A stretch of 64,000 bases of DNA from an uncultured Leptolyngbyaceae cyanobacterium (lineage in GTDB: Bacteria; Cyanobacteriota; Cyanobacteriia; Leptolyngbyales; Leptolyngbyaceae): NCBI GenBank assembly GCA_938023035.1, contig CALIDI010000026.1, positions 1 through 64,000 of the forward strand. The letters are read 5' to 3'. The notes under the pieces are model-generated. The model was not told the DNA's origin. It was given only the letters and a program-made list of their open reading frames with translations, and did not search any database. Below are positions 19,042-29,071 of the stretch, in pieces. Each line of letters begins with the position of its first letter. The stretch's first letter is position 1. The translations under genes and the position numbers were made by a program.

Positions 19042-19105
19042 AATTCCCCACGAGTGTTGATTCAACGACGCCTTCAACGCCATTAACCAATACCCGTGGG
19101 GAATT
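19042..19105 (-). terminator. Long inverted repeat downstream of apcD
   Basis: Eleven-base perfect arms AATTCCCCACG (19042-19052) and CGTGGGGAATT (19095-19105) enclose 42 bases, including the small palindrome GTTGATTCAAC. It starts 42 bp past the apcD stop, so it probably ends or stabilises the apcD mRNA. The minus-strand product is not followed by a clean U-tract, so processing rather than intrinsic termination is possible. Confidence 0.55.
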
Positions 19106-19147
19106 GATTCAACTGATGGAATGGATCAACCGTAAGCAGAAGTTGCC

Positions 19148-19639
19148 TTAGCTCTGAGCCATCGCTTGGATAACATAGTCAAAGTAGGGAGCTGCTTCAG
19201 CAGCATCTGGCTCAGACAACAGGGCAAGAGCAGCAGCCTTGAGGCAGCGCATGGCTTCTACCATACCGGGCATCGGCACGCCCAGGGCATTGTACATTTC
19301 CCGTGCCCCGATAATGCCAATTTTCTCAATTGGCTCGGTTTCACCTGCAATCACCCCATAGGTAACGAGGCGCAGATACCAACCAAAGTCACGAATACAC
19401 TGAGCACGTTCCCGCTGACCATAGGCATTACCACCGGGGGAAATAAAATCAGGGCGACGCTTCCACAGTTCTTTCGTGGCTTCTTGAACGATTTTTCGCT
19501 CGTTTGTGCCTAGCGTTTCAGCAATGCGAGTACGCTGTTCACCGGTTTTCAAAAAGGCTTGAATGCTCTGCAATTCACCAGAGGTGGGATAACGCAGTTC
19601 GTCGTCGGCTTTAAGGATGACTTGGCTAACTACACTCAT
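19148..19639 (-). CDS. apcD: Allophycocyanin alpha-B subunit
   Basis: Phycobilisome core subunit that passes energy to chlorophyll, especially toward photosystem I. The start [23 protein letters not shown] is diagnostic of ApcD rather than ApcA. The phycocyanobilin-binding cysteine is C81 in [19 protein letters not shown]. It is 163 residues long; ApcD proteins are about 161. The gene is monocistronic here and divergent from the glycosyltransferase gene, as expected since apcD is usually outside the apcABC operon. Confidence 0.96.
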   Translation of the reverse strand: MSVVSQVILKADDELRYPTSGELQSIQAFLKTGEQRTRIAETLGTNERKIVQEATKELWKRRPDFISPGGNAYGQRERAQCIRDFGWYLRLVTYGVIAGETEPIEKIGIIGAREMYNALGVPMPGMVEAMRCLKAAALALLSEPDAAEAAPYFDYVIQAMAQS

Positions 19640-19851
19640 AATTATGGCTGTCTTGCGGATATAATTCTGTAGTGTAGCGACTCTGGGGGACGCTGCGAAA
19701 GGGGTTAATCGGGTAATGTGAGAAAGCTTAAATAAGTGCAGCAGCAGGAAGGCTCCCCTGAGAATCGTTCTTGGAAGGTGTCCCTAAAGCTTTGGGCTGA
19801 GACGCGTTCAAGTCGATTTTCAAAAAGCTTGAGGATGTTTCACGGTGGATT

Positions 19852-20943
19852 ATGGTGGGTTTGCGATCGCTCCGAATTTTATTGCTCTCGACCCCTGTCG
19901 GCCCACTAGGTTCAGGATTGGGTGGGGGTGTTGAACTGACATTACAAAATATTGCAAAGATTCTCCAGGCGCAGGGGCACCAGATTGCGATCGCCGCTCC
20001 AGCCGGATCCATTTATCCCGGGTTTGCTGTGGTCGAAATTCCCGGCCACCCTCAACCCACGGCCCAGAGTGCAGGGCGGGATGCTCTCATAACCCTGCCA
20101 GAGAACTCGGTACTAGGTAACCTTTGGGAATATGCCTGGCGCGTGCAGGCAGACTACGATTTGCTGTTGAACTTTGCCTATGACTGGTTACCCTTTTACT
20201 TGACGCCATTTTTTCAGACCGTGGTTGCCCATCTGGTCAGCATGGGGTCTCTAACCGATGCCATGGATGAAATCATTGACCGGGTCGCGCGGCAATTTCC
20301 TGGAACAATTGGGGTGCATAGCGCTGCCCAGGCAGCGACCTTTACCTTTGCTGAGCACTGCCGGGTTTTAGGGAATGGCCTGGATTTATCTCTCTATGAA
20401 TTTTGTTCGACTCCAGAGCCTTACCTGGGCTGGGTCGGTCGCCTTGCCCCAGAAAAAGGCTTAGAAGATGCCGTCATCGTGGCAGAAAAAACGGGGATAC
20501 CGTTAAAGATTTGGGGGGTGATGCCAGATGTTCCCTACTGGCACGATATCTGTGACCAGTACCCCGATGCCCCGATCGCCTATGAAGGGTTTTTGCCCAC
20601 TGCCGAATTGCAACGGGCATTAGGGCGCTGTCAGGCCCTGTTAATGACTCCTCACTGGGTAGAGGCCTTTGGCAATGTGGCCATCGAGGCGCTAGCCTGT
20701 GGCGTGCCGGTGATTGCCTACCGCCGGGGTGGGCCAGCGGAGATTGTCAGCCATGGTAAAACAGGTTGGCTGGTGGAGCCGGGATCGATCGAGGGCTTGG
20801 TGGAGGCGGTGCATCGCCGGTCGGAAATCAACCGCTTTACCTGCCGGGCTGAAGCAGAAGCCAAGTATTCCCTGACGGCCATGGGCGATCGCCTGGAAGA
20901 GTGGTTCCGTTACCTCCTTCCTTCGATACAATCAAGACCTTGA
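19852..20943 (+). CDS. Family 4-type glycosyltransferase
   Basis: A 363-residue GT-B fold glycosyltransferase. The N-terminal glycine-rich loop is GPLGSGLGGGVELTLQNIAK; the C-terminal nucleotide-sugar site is EAFGNVAIEALACGVPVIAY followed by GGPAEIV. The segment YLGWVGRLAPEKGLEDAV is the usual start of the second Rossmann half. No membrane segment. Sugar and acceptor are unknown. The stop codon lies inside a 14-bp tandem duplication (20934-20961), and hisIE begins 36 bp later, so the two may share a transcript. Confidence 0.9.
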   Translation: MVGLRSLRILLLSTPVGPLGSGLGGGVELTLQNIAKILQAQGHQIAIAAPAGSIYPGFAVVEIPGHPQPTAQSAGRDALITLPENSVLGNLWEYAWRVQADYDLLLNFAYDWLPFYLTPFFQTVVAHLVSMGSLTDAMDEIIDRVARQFPGTIGVHSAAQAATFTFAEHCRVLGNGLDLSLYEFCSTPEPYLGWVGRLAPEKGLEDAVIVAEKTGIPLKIWGVMPDVPYWHDICDQYPDAPIAYEGFLPTAELQRALGRCQALLMTPHWVEAFGNVAIEALACGVPVIAYRRGGPAEIVSHGKTGWLVEPGSIEGLVEAVHRRSEINRFTCRAEAEAKYSLTAMGDRLEEWFRYLLPSIQSRP

Positions 20944-20961
20944 GATTAAGACCTTGAGCAG
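20934..20961. repeat. 14-bp imperfect tandem duplication over a stop codon
   Basis: AAGACCTTGAGATT (20934-20947) is followed by AAGACCTTGAGCAG (20948-20961); the first 11 bases are identical. The TGA stop of the glycosyltransferase gene is within the first copy. Confidence 0.85.
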
Positions 20962-20979
20962 CAGGAGAGATTCGTAATC

Positions 20980-21612
20980 ATGTCATTTCAAACCGCCATT
21001 CCTCTAGATGGCATTCGTTACGATGCGCAGGGTCTGGTTCCTGCAATTGTGCAAGATTTTCTGGATGGCACGGTGTTGATGATGGCCTGGATGAACCGGG
21101 AATCACTGCAAAAAACCCTAGAAACAGGTGAAACCTGGTTTTGGAGCCGCTCACGGCAGGAACTGTGGCATAAGGGCGCGACTTCGGGGCATCTGCAAAA
21201 GGTGCAATCGCTCCGCTATGACTGTGATAGTGATTGTCTGCTCGTGGTAGTAGAGCAAATCGGAGAGATTGCCTGTCATACGGGGGAGCGCAGTTGCTTT
21301 CACCGAGTGGAAGGGCAAATTGCTCCACCCCCAGCGGATATACTGTCTCAGGTCTATGGTGTGATTTGCGATCGCCGCGATCATCCCCAACCAGATTCAT
21401 ATACCTGTAAGTTGTTTGCCGGGGGCGACAACCTAATTTTGAAAAAGATCGGAGAAGAAGGGGCAGAAGTCGTCATGGCTTGTAAGGATGATGACAAAGC
21501 AGCGATTGTAGGTGAGGTGGCCGATTTGTTCTACCACACGCTGGTGGCTTTGGCCCACCATCAGGTCGATCTCCGCGATGTCTATCACAAGCTACAGGCA
21601 CGCCGCCGCTGA
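20980..21612 (+). CDS. hisI: Bifunctional HisIE: phosphoribosyl-AMP cyclohydrolase / phosphoribosyl-ATP diphosphatase
   Basis: Catalyses steps two and three of histidine synthesis. The N-terminal HisI half shows [14 protein letters not shown], the active-site segment [14 protein letters not shown] and zinc-site cysteines in DCDSDC and CHTGERSCF. The C-terminal HisE half has the MazG-like [18 protein letters not shown] helix. Length of 210 residues is standard for the fused form. The other his genes are not in the window. Confidence 0.97.
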   Translation: MSFQTAIPLDGIRYDAQGLVPAIVQDFLDGTVLMMAWMNRESLQKTLETGETWFWSRSRQELWHKGATSGHLQKVQSLRYDCDSDCLLVVVEQIGEIACHTGERSCFHRVEGQIAPPPADILSQVYGVICDRRDHPQPDSYTCKLFAGGDNLILKKIGEEGAEVVMACKDDDKAAIVGEVADLFYHTLVALAHHQVDLRDVYHKLQARRR

Positions 21613-21633
21613 GTACTTATGCTGAGTACTCAT
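21608..21633. repeat. 13-bp imperfect tandem duplication after hisIE
   Basis: GCTGAGTACTTAT (21608-21620) is followed by GCTGAGTACTCAT (21621-21633), one mismatch, starting in the last codons of hisIE. Confidence 0.85.
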
Positions 21634-21749
21634 AGTGAGTGAGCAATGGGCGGGGTGCATCCCACTTTTGCAGTTATGAAAATGGGGTGCACTTAAGGAA
21701 CAAAGTGGATGTGGACATTGCAAAGTGAATGGGTTTCTAGAGCAAAGAT

Positions 21750-22433
21750 ATGAAGACACTGGCAGTGGATATTGGCGGCACTGGAACGAAGGTGATGGTA
21801 CTGGATGTAGAGGGCAATCCGCTGACGCCGCGCGATCGCCTGGAAACTCCAACTCCCGCTACCCCGGCGGCAGTGCTTGAGACCCTATTTCAACTGGCGG
21901 CGGGTAAAGAATTTGATCGGGTTTCTGTGGGGTATCCGGGAGTAGTGCGCAGTGGGGTTATCCAAACAGCAGCGAATCTGGATCCGGGTTGGATTGGCTT
22001 TGAGTTGGAGTCGGTTCTTACCGAAAAGTTTATGAAGCCCGTGCGGGTAATCAATGATGCCGATATGCAGGGGTTAGGAGCGATCTCAGGCGCAGGGGTA
22101 GAGCTGATGATTACCCTAGGAACGGGGGTGGGTTCGGCCCTGTTTGTCGATGGCCGACTGGTGCCCAACCTAGAGTTGGGGCATCATCCCTTTCGCAAGG
22201 GCGAAACCTATGAGCAGCAACTGGGGCGCGATGCCTACGATAAGGTTGGCAAAAAGCGCTGGAACGAACGCCTTGAGCGAGCGATCGCAACCTTGAGCGC
22301 GATTTTTAACTTTGATACGCTCTACTTGGGGGGAGGCAATGCTAAAAAGGTAGAACTGGCATTACCCCAACAGGTGAAGACCGTTCCCAACGTGGCGGGC
22401 TTACTGGGAGGCATCGCTCTCTGGCGAGAGTAG
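21750..22433 (+). CDS. ROK-family sugar kinase, polyphosphate-glucokinase-like
   Basis: A 227-residue ROK kinase. The phosphate-binding motif is DIGGTGTK at residues 7-14, and the sugar site lies around INDADMQGLGA. The second phosphate segment is LGTGVGSALFVDGRLVPNLELGHHP. Length and the GHHPF segment resemble polyphosphate/ATP glucokinases (PpgK), which phosphorylate glucose using polyphosphate. The usual ROK zinc cluster CxCGxxGC is absent, as in PpgK. Polyphosphate use is inferred from family resemblance. Confidence 0.82.
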   Translation: MKTLAVDIGGTGTKVMVLDVEGNPLTPRDRLETPTPATPAAVLETLFQLAAGKEFDRVSVGYPGVVRSGVIQTAANLDPGWIGFELESVLTEKFMKPVRVINDADMQGLGAISGAGVELMITLGTGVGSALFVDGRLVPNLELGHHPFRKGETYEQQLGRDAYDKVGKKRWNERLERAIATLSAIFNFDTLYLGGGNAKKVELALPQQVKTVPNVAGLLGGIALWRE

Positions 22434-22479
22434 CGACGTTATTCCATCTTTGACAAACCGCTCAAGCTTCGACACGCCC

Positions 22480-25400
22480 CTAAGCTGAGCGCTGCGCAAC
22501 GGGCGGATACTCCTCCAGCACATGCTTCAAGTATTGCCCCGTGTAGGAGCGCTCATTCTGCGCTACTTCCTCTGGGGTGCCGATCGCCACAATTTCGCCG
22601 CCGCGATCGCCCCCCTCTGGCCCCAGGTCAATAAGCCAATCAGCGCAGCGAATTACATCTAAATTATGCTCAATCACGAGAATCGAGTTGCCCTTATCCA
22701 CCAGCCGCTGCATCACATCCAGGAGTTTGTGAACATCATAAAAAGACAGCCCCGTCGTTGGTTCATCAATCAGGTAAAGGGTTTTACCAGTTGCCCGCCG
22801 AGAGAGTTCAGTCGCTAACTTTACCCGTTGGGCCTCCCCGCCAGAGAGGGTCGGAGCCGACTGTCCCAGACGAATGTAGCCCAATCCTACATCCGATAGG
22901 GTTTGCAACTTCGCCGCTGCCTGAGGAATATTTCTAAAAAATTCCAGGGCTTCATCCACCGTCATTGAGAGGACATCGGCGATCGACTTGCCCTTAAACT
23001 TCACTTGCAACGTTTCCCGGTTGTAGCGCGCGCCCTTGCAAACCTCGCATTGCACATAAACATCGGGCAGGAAATTCATCTCAATGACGTTCACCCCCTG
23101 ACCAGCACAGGCTTCGCAACGTCCACCCTTGACATTAAAAGAGAACTGCCCTGGCTTATAGCCCCGTGCCTTGGCCTCAATCGTGCCAGCAAAAACATCC
23201 CGAATAATGTCAAATACACCCGTATAGGTGGCCGGGTTTGATCGGGGAGTGCGTCCAATCGGGGATTGATCAATCACGATCGCCTTATCCAGAGCATTGA
23301 GGCCAGTCACTTCCTTCACTTCCTTCGGTTGGGGAATTTTGTGCCCAAAATGGTGTTGAATCGCAGGATAGAGCAATTCATTGATCAGTGTGGATTTTCC
23401 CGACCCAGAAACCCCCGTAACACACACCAGCTTCCCTAGGGGAATCTCAACATCCACATGCTTCAAGTTATTACGGTGAGCATCTCGAATCTTCAGCGAT
23501 CGACCATTGCCAGGGCGACGCTGAGCTGGAGTCTCAATCACCCGACGGCGGGAGAGATAGGCACCCGTGAGCGATTCGGTGGCATTGAGAATATCCTCCA
23601 ACTGGCCTTGGGCAACAATTTGGCCCCCATGGACTCCCGCCCCTGGCCCAATATCTACCAGGTGATCGGCGGCTCGAATTGTTTCTTCATCGTGTTCGAC
23701 CACAATCAGCGTGTTACCGAGATTGCGCAGCTTAAACAAGGTATTCAGCAGACGTGTATTATCCCGCTGGTGCAAACCAATACTGGGTTCATCCAAGACG
23801 TAGAGCACTCCTGTCAGACCTGCCCCAATCTGGGTCGCCAGTCGAATTCGCTGGGCCTCCCCTCCCGATAGAGTCATGGCAGTACGATCCAGTGTCAGGT
23901 AATCTAGCCCGACGTCTAGCAAGAATTGCAAACGGGCTTTGATTTCGCGGAGAGCTAGGTCGGCGATTTGGGCCTGTCGTGGTGTCAGCTTCATCTGATT
24001 CACCCGGTGCAAACATTCGCGAATGGATACGCTCAACAAGTCGGTGATTGCATACTGCCCCAACCGCACCGCCAACGCTTCTGGCTTGAGGCGCTTGCCA
24101 CCACACACTTCGCAGGGTTGTTCGACCAGATACTGTTCTAGCTTTTGCTTATAGGTGTCCGAGCCAGACTCGTTATATTGTCGCTCCAACATGGGTAAAA
24201 CCCCTTCATAGCGGCGTTGATAGCCCTTACTTTCACGATAGCGAGAATCCACTTCAATCCAAATGGGGTTCTCAGAGCCATGGAGTAGCACTGTTTGCTG
24301 CTCTGGAGTGAGCTTTTTCCACGGAGTTTGGATATCAAAGTCAAAGGCTGTGGCGACGCTGCAAAGCAGAGAAAGATAGTAGGTGTTGTCCTTATCAGAC
24401 CAGGGGGCGATCGCCGCATAGACGGGCAAATCTGGATTGGGTATCACCAACTCTGGCGAAAACTTGCGGTGACTCCCCAGGCCGTGGCAGTTGGGGCAGG
24501 CCCCATAGGGGGAGTTAAAGGAAAACAGCCGGGGCGATAACTCTTCCATCACAGCCCCATGCTCTGGACAGGCAAAATTTTCTGAGAACACGAGGGGTGA
24601 GGGGACAGGGGCTGGTTCTACCGCTCCATAGGCTGCCCCTGGTTCTGCGGCCTTAAGGGCTGAGCCAGTGGGCAACTCCACCACCTTGTCAGCGGTGCTG
24701 GCTTTTTCTTCTGGCACAATATCGATTACAGCAATGCCACCGGAGTGTTTGAGGCAGGTTAGTAGGGAGTCGGCCAACCGTTCTTCAATCCCCTCTTTTT
24801 TGATCAGCCGATCTACCACAATCTCAATCGTGTGCTGTTGGTTTTTGTCGAGGTCGATCGCATCGCCTAACTCTCGAACTTCCCCATCAATCCTGACCCG
24901 GACAAAGCCATCAGCAGCCAGACTCGCCAGGGTTTTCTTGTGGGTTCCTTTTTTACCCCGCACGACAGGCGCAAGCACTTGGAAGCGGGTGCGTTCCGGC
25001 AGTTCCATCACCCGATCTACCATCTGGTCGATGGTTTGAGGTGCAATTGAGCGATCGCAATGGGGGCAGTGGGGTTCACCCGCCCGCCCGTAGAGCAGTC
25101 GCAAATAGTCGTATATCTCCGTTACCGTGCCCACCGTTGAACGGGGGTTATGGGAAGTCGACTTTTGGTCAATCGAAATCGCCGGACTCAGTCCCTCAAT
25201 CGCATCGACATCGGGTTTATCCACCTGGCCTAAAAACTGGCGAGCATAGGCACTGAGGGACTCAACATAACGACGCTGCCCTTCAGCAAAGATGGTGTCA
25301 AAGGCCAGGGAAGATTTGCCCGAACCCGACACACCAGTAAAAACAATGAGACGATCGCGGGGAATTTCTAAATCAACATTCTTAAGATTATGCTGCCGTG

Positions 25401-25506
25401 CGCCGCAGATGCGGATGCAATTTAAGCTCACAGGCACCTGCGCCCCGTGGCCATTGGGGGGGCTTGCTGCGGCTGAGCGCTCCGAACCTTTGGCACGTTG
25501 GGACAT
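22480..25506 (-). CDS. uvrA: Excinuclease ABC subunit A
   Basis: DNA-damage recognition ATPase of nucleotide excision repair. Two ABC halves are present, with Walker [11 protein letters not shown] at 58-67 and [10 protein letters not shown] near 690, and two LSGGEAQR signatures. Zinc-finger cysteines appear in [15 protein letters not shown] and CEACAGQG...CEVCKGAR. At 1008 residues it is longer than the usual 940-970. Much of the excess is an Ala/Pro/Glu-rich insert at about residues 268-304, just before [10 protein letters not shown]. The ATG at 25504-25506 precedes a Ser/Ala-rich extension. Confidence 0.97.
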   Translation of the reverse strand: MSQRAKGSERSAAASPPNGHGAQVPVSLNCIRICGARQHNLKNVDLEIPRDRLIVFTGVSGSGKSSLAFDTIFAEGQRRYVESLSAYARQFLGQVDKPDVDAIEGLSPAISIDQKSTSHNPRSTVGTVTEIYDYLRLLYGRAGEPHCPHCDRSIAPQTIDQMVDRVMELPERTRFQVLAPVVRGKKGTHKKTLASLAADGFVRVRIDGEVRELGDAIDLDKNQQHTIEIVVDRLIKKEGIEERLADSLLTCLKHSGGIAVIDIVPEEKASTADKVVELPTGSALKAAEPGAAYGAVEPAPVPSPLVFSENFACPEHGAVMEELSPRLFSFNSPYGACPNCHGLGSHRKFSPELVIPNPDLPVYAAIAPWSDKDNTYYLSLLCSVATAFDFDIQTPWKKLTPEQQTVLLHGSENPIWIEVDSRYRESKGYQRRYEGVLPMLERQYNESGSDTYKQKLEQYLVEQPCEVCGGKRLKPEALAVRLGQYAITDLLSVSIRECLHRVNQMKLTPRQAQIADLALREIKARLQFLLDVGLDYLTLDRTAMTLSGGEAQRIRLATQIGAGLTGVLYVLDEPSIGLHQRDNTRLLNTLFKLRNLGNTLIVVEHDEETIRAADHLVDIGPGAGVHGGQIVAQGQLEDILNATESLTGAYLSRRRVIETPAQRRPGNGRSLKIRDAHRNNLKHVDVEIPLGKLVCVTGVSGSGKSTLINELLYPAIQHHFGHKIPQPKEVKEVTGLNALDKAIVIDQSPIGRTPRSNPATYTGVFDIIRDVFAGTIEAKARGYKPGQFSFNVKGGRCEACAGQGVNVIEMNFLPDVYVQCEVCKGARYNRETLQVKFKGKSIADVLSMTVDEALEFFRNIPQAAAKLQTLSDVGLGYIRLGQSAPTLSGGEAQRVKLATELSRRATGKTLYLIDEPTTGLSFYDVHKLLDVMQRLVDKGNSILVIEHNLDVIRCADWLIDLGPEGGDRGGEIVAIGTPEEVAQNERSYTGQYLKHVLEEYPPVAQRSA

Positions 25507-26030
25507 AGGGGCAGGAAGAAACAGTTCTTAACGATTGTACCGTCTCAAGCTTCGGATGCGTGCGTTTACGAACCTTGAAATCAGTATGCAACCGGTTCAG
25601 ATTCAGAAAAGCGATCGAAGACAGCCGTTAGCAACAGGGATAAACACGAAGAATATACGCCGCCGCTGGCTCCAAATATGAATTACCCCCTTCGCCCTCA
25701 CTCTAGCCCTCTCCCAAAGGGATGCAGTGGCCTGATTTTTACTGCCTGCTTCAGGGGAATACTAAATCATGCACTTTGCCCGCTCTCAGGACAATCAAAA
25801 AGCTGGCTGTTAGCCACAAAATGCATGGGTTCGCCTCTTTAGAATCTACAAATGGCACCAGAATCTAAAACGGCACCCCGATTCCAGTCGCTCAACTTAA
25901 TGTTTTGGATAAGTTCTAGCAACCGTTGCTTGTCTGACTATCCTCAGTGAAGCTATGGTAAACCTGATGATTTTTCTTTCCTCCAAGTATCCCTTCCAAA
26001 TATCCCCCACGTTACGGAGCAACTTTGACA
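25507..26030. other. Divergent intergenic region uvrA / manC
   Basis: About 520 bp that must hold both promoters. It includes one degenerate member of the dispersed repeat family (about 25690-25735, CCCTCACTCTAGCCCTCTC). No gene or clear LexA-type operator was recognised. Confidence 0.5.
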
Positions 26031-27095
26031 ATGACAATCTCTCCTCTGGTACCGATGATTTTAGCAGGTGGCAAAGGTGAGCGGTTTTGGCCCCTGAGTC
26101 GGCGGCAACGCCCCAAACAGTTCCTCAGTCTCGACGGTAGCGGTAGAAGTCTATTACAAGCGACTGCGGCGCGCTTATTTCCGCTTGTTGGTGCCTGGGA
26201 TGATCTCTGGGTGATTACCTCTGCTCATTTGGCCGAGGGCGTACGAGAGCAATTGCCCGACTTACCCACAGCGAATCTACTGATCGAACCGGAAGGGCGA
26301 GATACTGCGCCAGCGGTAGCGTGGGGTACGCTAGAAGTGGTCAAACGTTACGGTAAAGAGGCCGCTGTGGGTTTTTTCCCGGCTGACCCCTGGATTGGAG
26401 ATGAGGCCGCGTTTTTGTCAACGCTGCAAGCTGCGGCAGAACTAGCTGCTCAGGCCCCGGCGATCGTCACTCTAGGCATTACTCCCACTTACCCGGCAAC
26501 GGGCTATGGCTATATTCACCAGGGTGAGGAGGTCGGGCACTTTGGCCAGCACCCAGCCTATCGGGTTAAACGATTTACAGAAAAACCCGACCTAGAAACG
26601 GCGCAGCAATTTTTAGCCACAGGGGAGTTTAGCTGGAACAGTGGGATGTTCATCTTTCGGGCCGAGGTTGCTCTGGTAGAGTTGCATACCCATGCCCCAG
26701 AAATCATTCAGATCTTGGAACAAAAGGGGATAGCTGGCTATGCCGAGGTTCCTAAAATCAGTATTGACTATGCCTTGATGGAGAAAACGGGTCAGGCTTA
26801 TGTGATTCCAGCTCAGTTTGGCTGGGATGACTTGGGCGATTGGAATGCGATTGATCGGCTCTTTAAGGGTGACCAAGCAAACGTAGAGATCGGGCGACAT
26901 ATCGGCCTAGACACCCAAAATGCGTTGATCTATAACAGCAATCCAGAGGAAGTGATTGTGACAATTGGTCTTGAGGATATGGTGATTGTGCGGGATGGGA
27001 AGGCCACGCTGATTGCACGCAAAGATCGCACTCAAGATATTAAAAAAGTGTTGAATGAATTGAAAGCGGATCCCCGCATGAATCATTTGCTCTAG
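26031..27095 (+). CDS. manC: Mannose-1-phosphate guanylyltransferase
   Basis: Makes GDP-mannose from mannose-1-phosphate and GTP for polysaccharide and GDP-fucose pathways. The pyrophosphorylase motif MILAGGKGERFWPLSRRQRP is intact, and the metal/sugar segments FTEKPDLETAQQFL, WNSGMFIF and FGWDDLGDW match the family. Length of 354 residues corresponds to the single-domain form without a C-terminal isomerase. The ATG at 26031 is preferred over the TTG at 26025. Confidence 0.95.
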   Translation: MTISPLVPMILAGGKGERFWPLSRRQRPKQFLSLDGSGRSLLQATAARLFPLVGAWDDLWVITSAHLAEGVREQLPDLPTANLLIEPEGRDTAPAVAWGTLEVVKRYGKEAAVGFFPADPWIGDEAAFLSTLQAAAELAAQAPAIVTLGITPTYPATGYGYIHQGEEVGHFGQHPAYRVKRFTEKPDLETAQQFLATGEFSWNSGMFIFRAEVALVELHTHAPEIIQILEQKGIAGYAEVPKISIDYALMEKTGQAYVIPAQFGWDDLGDWNAIDRLFKGDQANVEIGRHIGLDTQNALIYNSNPEEVIVTIGLEDMVIVRDGKATLIARKDRTQDIKKVLNELKADPRMNHLL

Positions 27096-27152
27096 TCTTC
27101 TGTCTGCCTAAAGGGAGAAAAGGGGGTGCAGGGGAAAAAAACGGCAATGGAT

Positions 27153-27671
27153 TCAGCAACCTAGCGATCGCGACTCTAGTTTAGTAGAGGATGTAAAAGG
27201 CATGGTCCAGCGGTAAAGGGTTGTTTCTTCTTCCCCGGCTAGGATGAGCTGCGATCGCTCAGGTGGCCAATCGCCCATGGTAAAGTCCCGCGAGATCACC
27301 CGTGTACCTGGCTGCAATTGCTGCTGGAGTTGAGGCAGTAGCTTTGCATTCAGGTGAGGCAAAAGATATAGAATCACCACCGTTGCCGCTGAAAACTCAG
27401 CCGCATACAAATCTCCCTGGATAAACTGCACCTGGGTATCGACACCTGCTTGCTGAGCCGCCTGTCGTGCCTCACGAATGCGTACTGGGTCAATATCGAT
27501 GCCACAACCTCGGCAGCCAAAGCGCTGGGCTGCGGCAATCACAATTCTGCCGTCGCCACAGCCTAGGTCGTAGACTCTATCAGCCGCTGTGACTTGGGCC
27601 AGGGCTAAAATCGCCTCCACAATCGGCAGCGCCGTAGGAATAAAGCCAATATCAGGTTTCCGCAGAGCCAT
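27153..27671 (-). CDS. SAM-dependent methyltransferase (class I)
   Basis: A 172-residue Rossmann-fold methyltransferase. The SAM-binding loop VYDLGCGDGRIVIAAAQ is at about residues 33-49, followed by the acidic GIDIDPVRIREAR and the QGDLY motif. The catalytic region is short (LYLLPHLNAKLLPQL), similar to small cyanobacterial and archaeal methyltransferases of unknown substrate. It follows the GlcE-like gene by 60 bp on the same strand. Confidence 0.85.
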   Translation of the reverse strand: MALRKPDIGFIPTALPIVEAILALAQVTAADRVYDLGCGDGRIVIAAAQRFGCRGCGIDIDPVRIREARQAAQQAGVDTQVQFIQGDLYAAEFSAATVVILYLLPHLNAKLLPQLQQQLQPGTRVISRDFTMGDWPPERSQLILAGEEETTLYRWTMPFTSSTKLESRSLGC

Positions 27672-27731
27672 GGGGCAAGGGGTTGAGTGTTGAAGATGGA
27701 GTAAACCGCTATTCGCTGCTGGCCCGTCATG

Positions 27732-29063
27732 TCAGGGCTTGCTGTTGTCTGCCTGCTCCTTGATCAAGCGACCAGGACTCAAAATTCCCTGAGGATCAAA
27801 TTGCTGTTTCAGGCGTTGCATGAGACTCAGGACATTGCCAGGGATGCCCCAGAGGTCGAGCGACTGCTTGAGGGCCGCAGGGGCTTGGAGAAGGGTGAGA
27901 AAACCTGCCTGGCTCTGGCAAAGTTGGCGCAGTTGCAGCAGGGTCGCTGCGTCGGGGGCTGCTTGCCAGGTCAGTCGGCCCAACCCGCTGGCAGCGTGAA
28001 TTTGGCCCAATCCAGTGGGGGCGATCGCCCTGATCGCCTGCAACACCGATAAGGCTGTGGCAGGTTTGACTCCTATTTTGCAGACCAGGCCCGTTTGTGA
28101 GTCTGGCTGGGTCAAACAGGTGGTCAACCGTTGCCAGAAAGCGTTACCCTCCTGATCAGGGAGGGCCACAATTGCCAACTTTAAGGCCGTAGCCATCTCT
28201 GTCAGATGGGCAACCTGAGCCTGCACACTCGCGGCCAGGCTTTGGTATTGCGTGGCCATCCCAGGAGTGGCAGCCAGCCCCAGCGCCATTGCAGTTGACG
28301 CTGATAGCCAATCCCAACGAGTGGGGGTTAAGTAGGAACGTGCCAGCGATCGCCCCAGTTGCCCCAGAGCCTCAGGATCTCCCTGTACGATCACAGTTTG
28401 GGACGCTTCTGGCAAGGGATAGACTCGCAACGTGACTTGGGTAAGAATACCCAGCGTACCGTAAGAGCCAGTCAGTAGCTTCATCAGGTCGTAGCCAGCG
28501 ACATTCTTAACAACACGCCCACCGGCTTTGGCCATCTGCCCATCGGCTCGGACAAAGCTGACTCCCAGCACCATGTCGCGTACACTGCCATAGCGTTGCC
28601 GCAGAGATCCCGTATCCCCAGTGGCAATCAGGCCACCCACGGTAGCGCGTTCAGGGAAAGCCGGATCAACCGGAAGAAACTGGCCAGCTTGAGCTAGGGT
28701 CTGCTGCACCGCCTGCAAGCAGATTCCAGCTTCAACGGTGATGGTTAAATCACCCACTGCATGCTCAATCAATTGGTTAAGGTGGCGCGTGCAGAGGACG
28801 AAATCGGCCCTACCGAGTCCACCCCAGGCTAACTTGCTGCCTGCCCCGCAGGGCAAAACCCGCCAGTTCTGCTGCTGAGCCAGGGCCATCACTGCCGCCA
28901 GGGCTTCAGGGTTAGGGGGCGTGACCATCGCCACAGAGGGATGATTGGCTTCCAATGCTGCCGCGATCGCCCCCTGCCAGCCGTGATCAAGCCGCTCCCA
29001 AGACTGAAGATTCGTTGAGCCAACCAGGGCCTCAAGCGCTGACAAGTTCACCGAGTTTCTCAC
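27732..29063 (-). CDS. FAD-binding oxidoreductase, GlcE-like
   Basis: A 443-residue FAD-linked oxidase of the VAO/PCMH fold, resembling the GlcE subunit of glycolate dehydrogenase. FAD-binding segments are VLPCGAGSKLAWGG, TVGGLIATGDTGSLRQRYG and GGRVVKNVAGYDLMKLLTGS. In known enzymes GlcE works with GlcD and GlcF, neither of which is in the window. The GTG start at 29061-29063 lies in the second copy of a 12-bp tandem duplication; an in-frame GTG four codons later is an alternative. Confidence 0.85.
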   Translation of the reverse strand: MRNSVNLSALEALVGSTNLQSWERLDHGWQGAIAAALEANHPSVAMVTPPNPEALAAVMALAQQQNWRVLPCGAGSKLAWGGLGRADFVLCTRHLNQLIEHAVGDLTITVEAGICLQAVQQTLAQAGQFLPVDPAFPERATVGGLIATGDTGSLRQRYGSVRDMVLGVSFVRADGQMAKAGGRVVKNVAGYDLMKLLTGSYGTLGILTQVTLRVYPLPEASQTVIVQGDPEALGQLGRSLARSYLTPTRWDWLSASTAMALGLAATPGMATQYQSLAASVQAQVAHLTEMATALKLAIVALPDQEGNAFWQRLTTCLTQPDSQTGLVCKIGVKPATALSVLQAIRAIAPTGLGQIHAASGLGRLTWQAAPDAATLLQLRQLCQSQAGFLTLLQAPAALKQSLDLWGIPGNVLSLMQRLKQQFDPQGILSPGRLIKEQADNSKP

Positions 29064-29071
29064 CGAGTTCC
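29048..29071. repeat. 12-bp tandem duplication over the GlcE-like start
   Basis: TCACCGAGTTTC (29048-29059) and TCACCGAGTTCC (29060-29071) are adjacent with one mismatch. On the minus strand each unit contains an in-frame GTG (29049-29051 and 29061-29063), giving two possible start codons 12 bp apart. Confidence 0.85.

Larger units (their letters stand above)
18533..19147. other. Intergenic region between apcD and the hydrolase
   Basis: About 615 bp without a convincing gene. It contains two inverted repeats downstream of apcD (annotated separately). A stretch around 18750-18945 is open in one frame without a plausible start; no homology is recognised. Confidence 0.5.
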
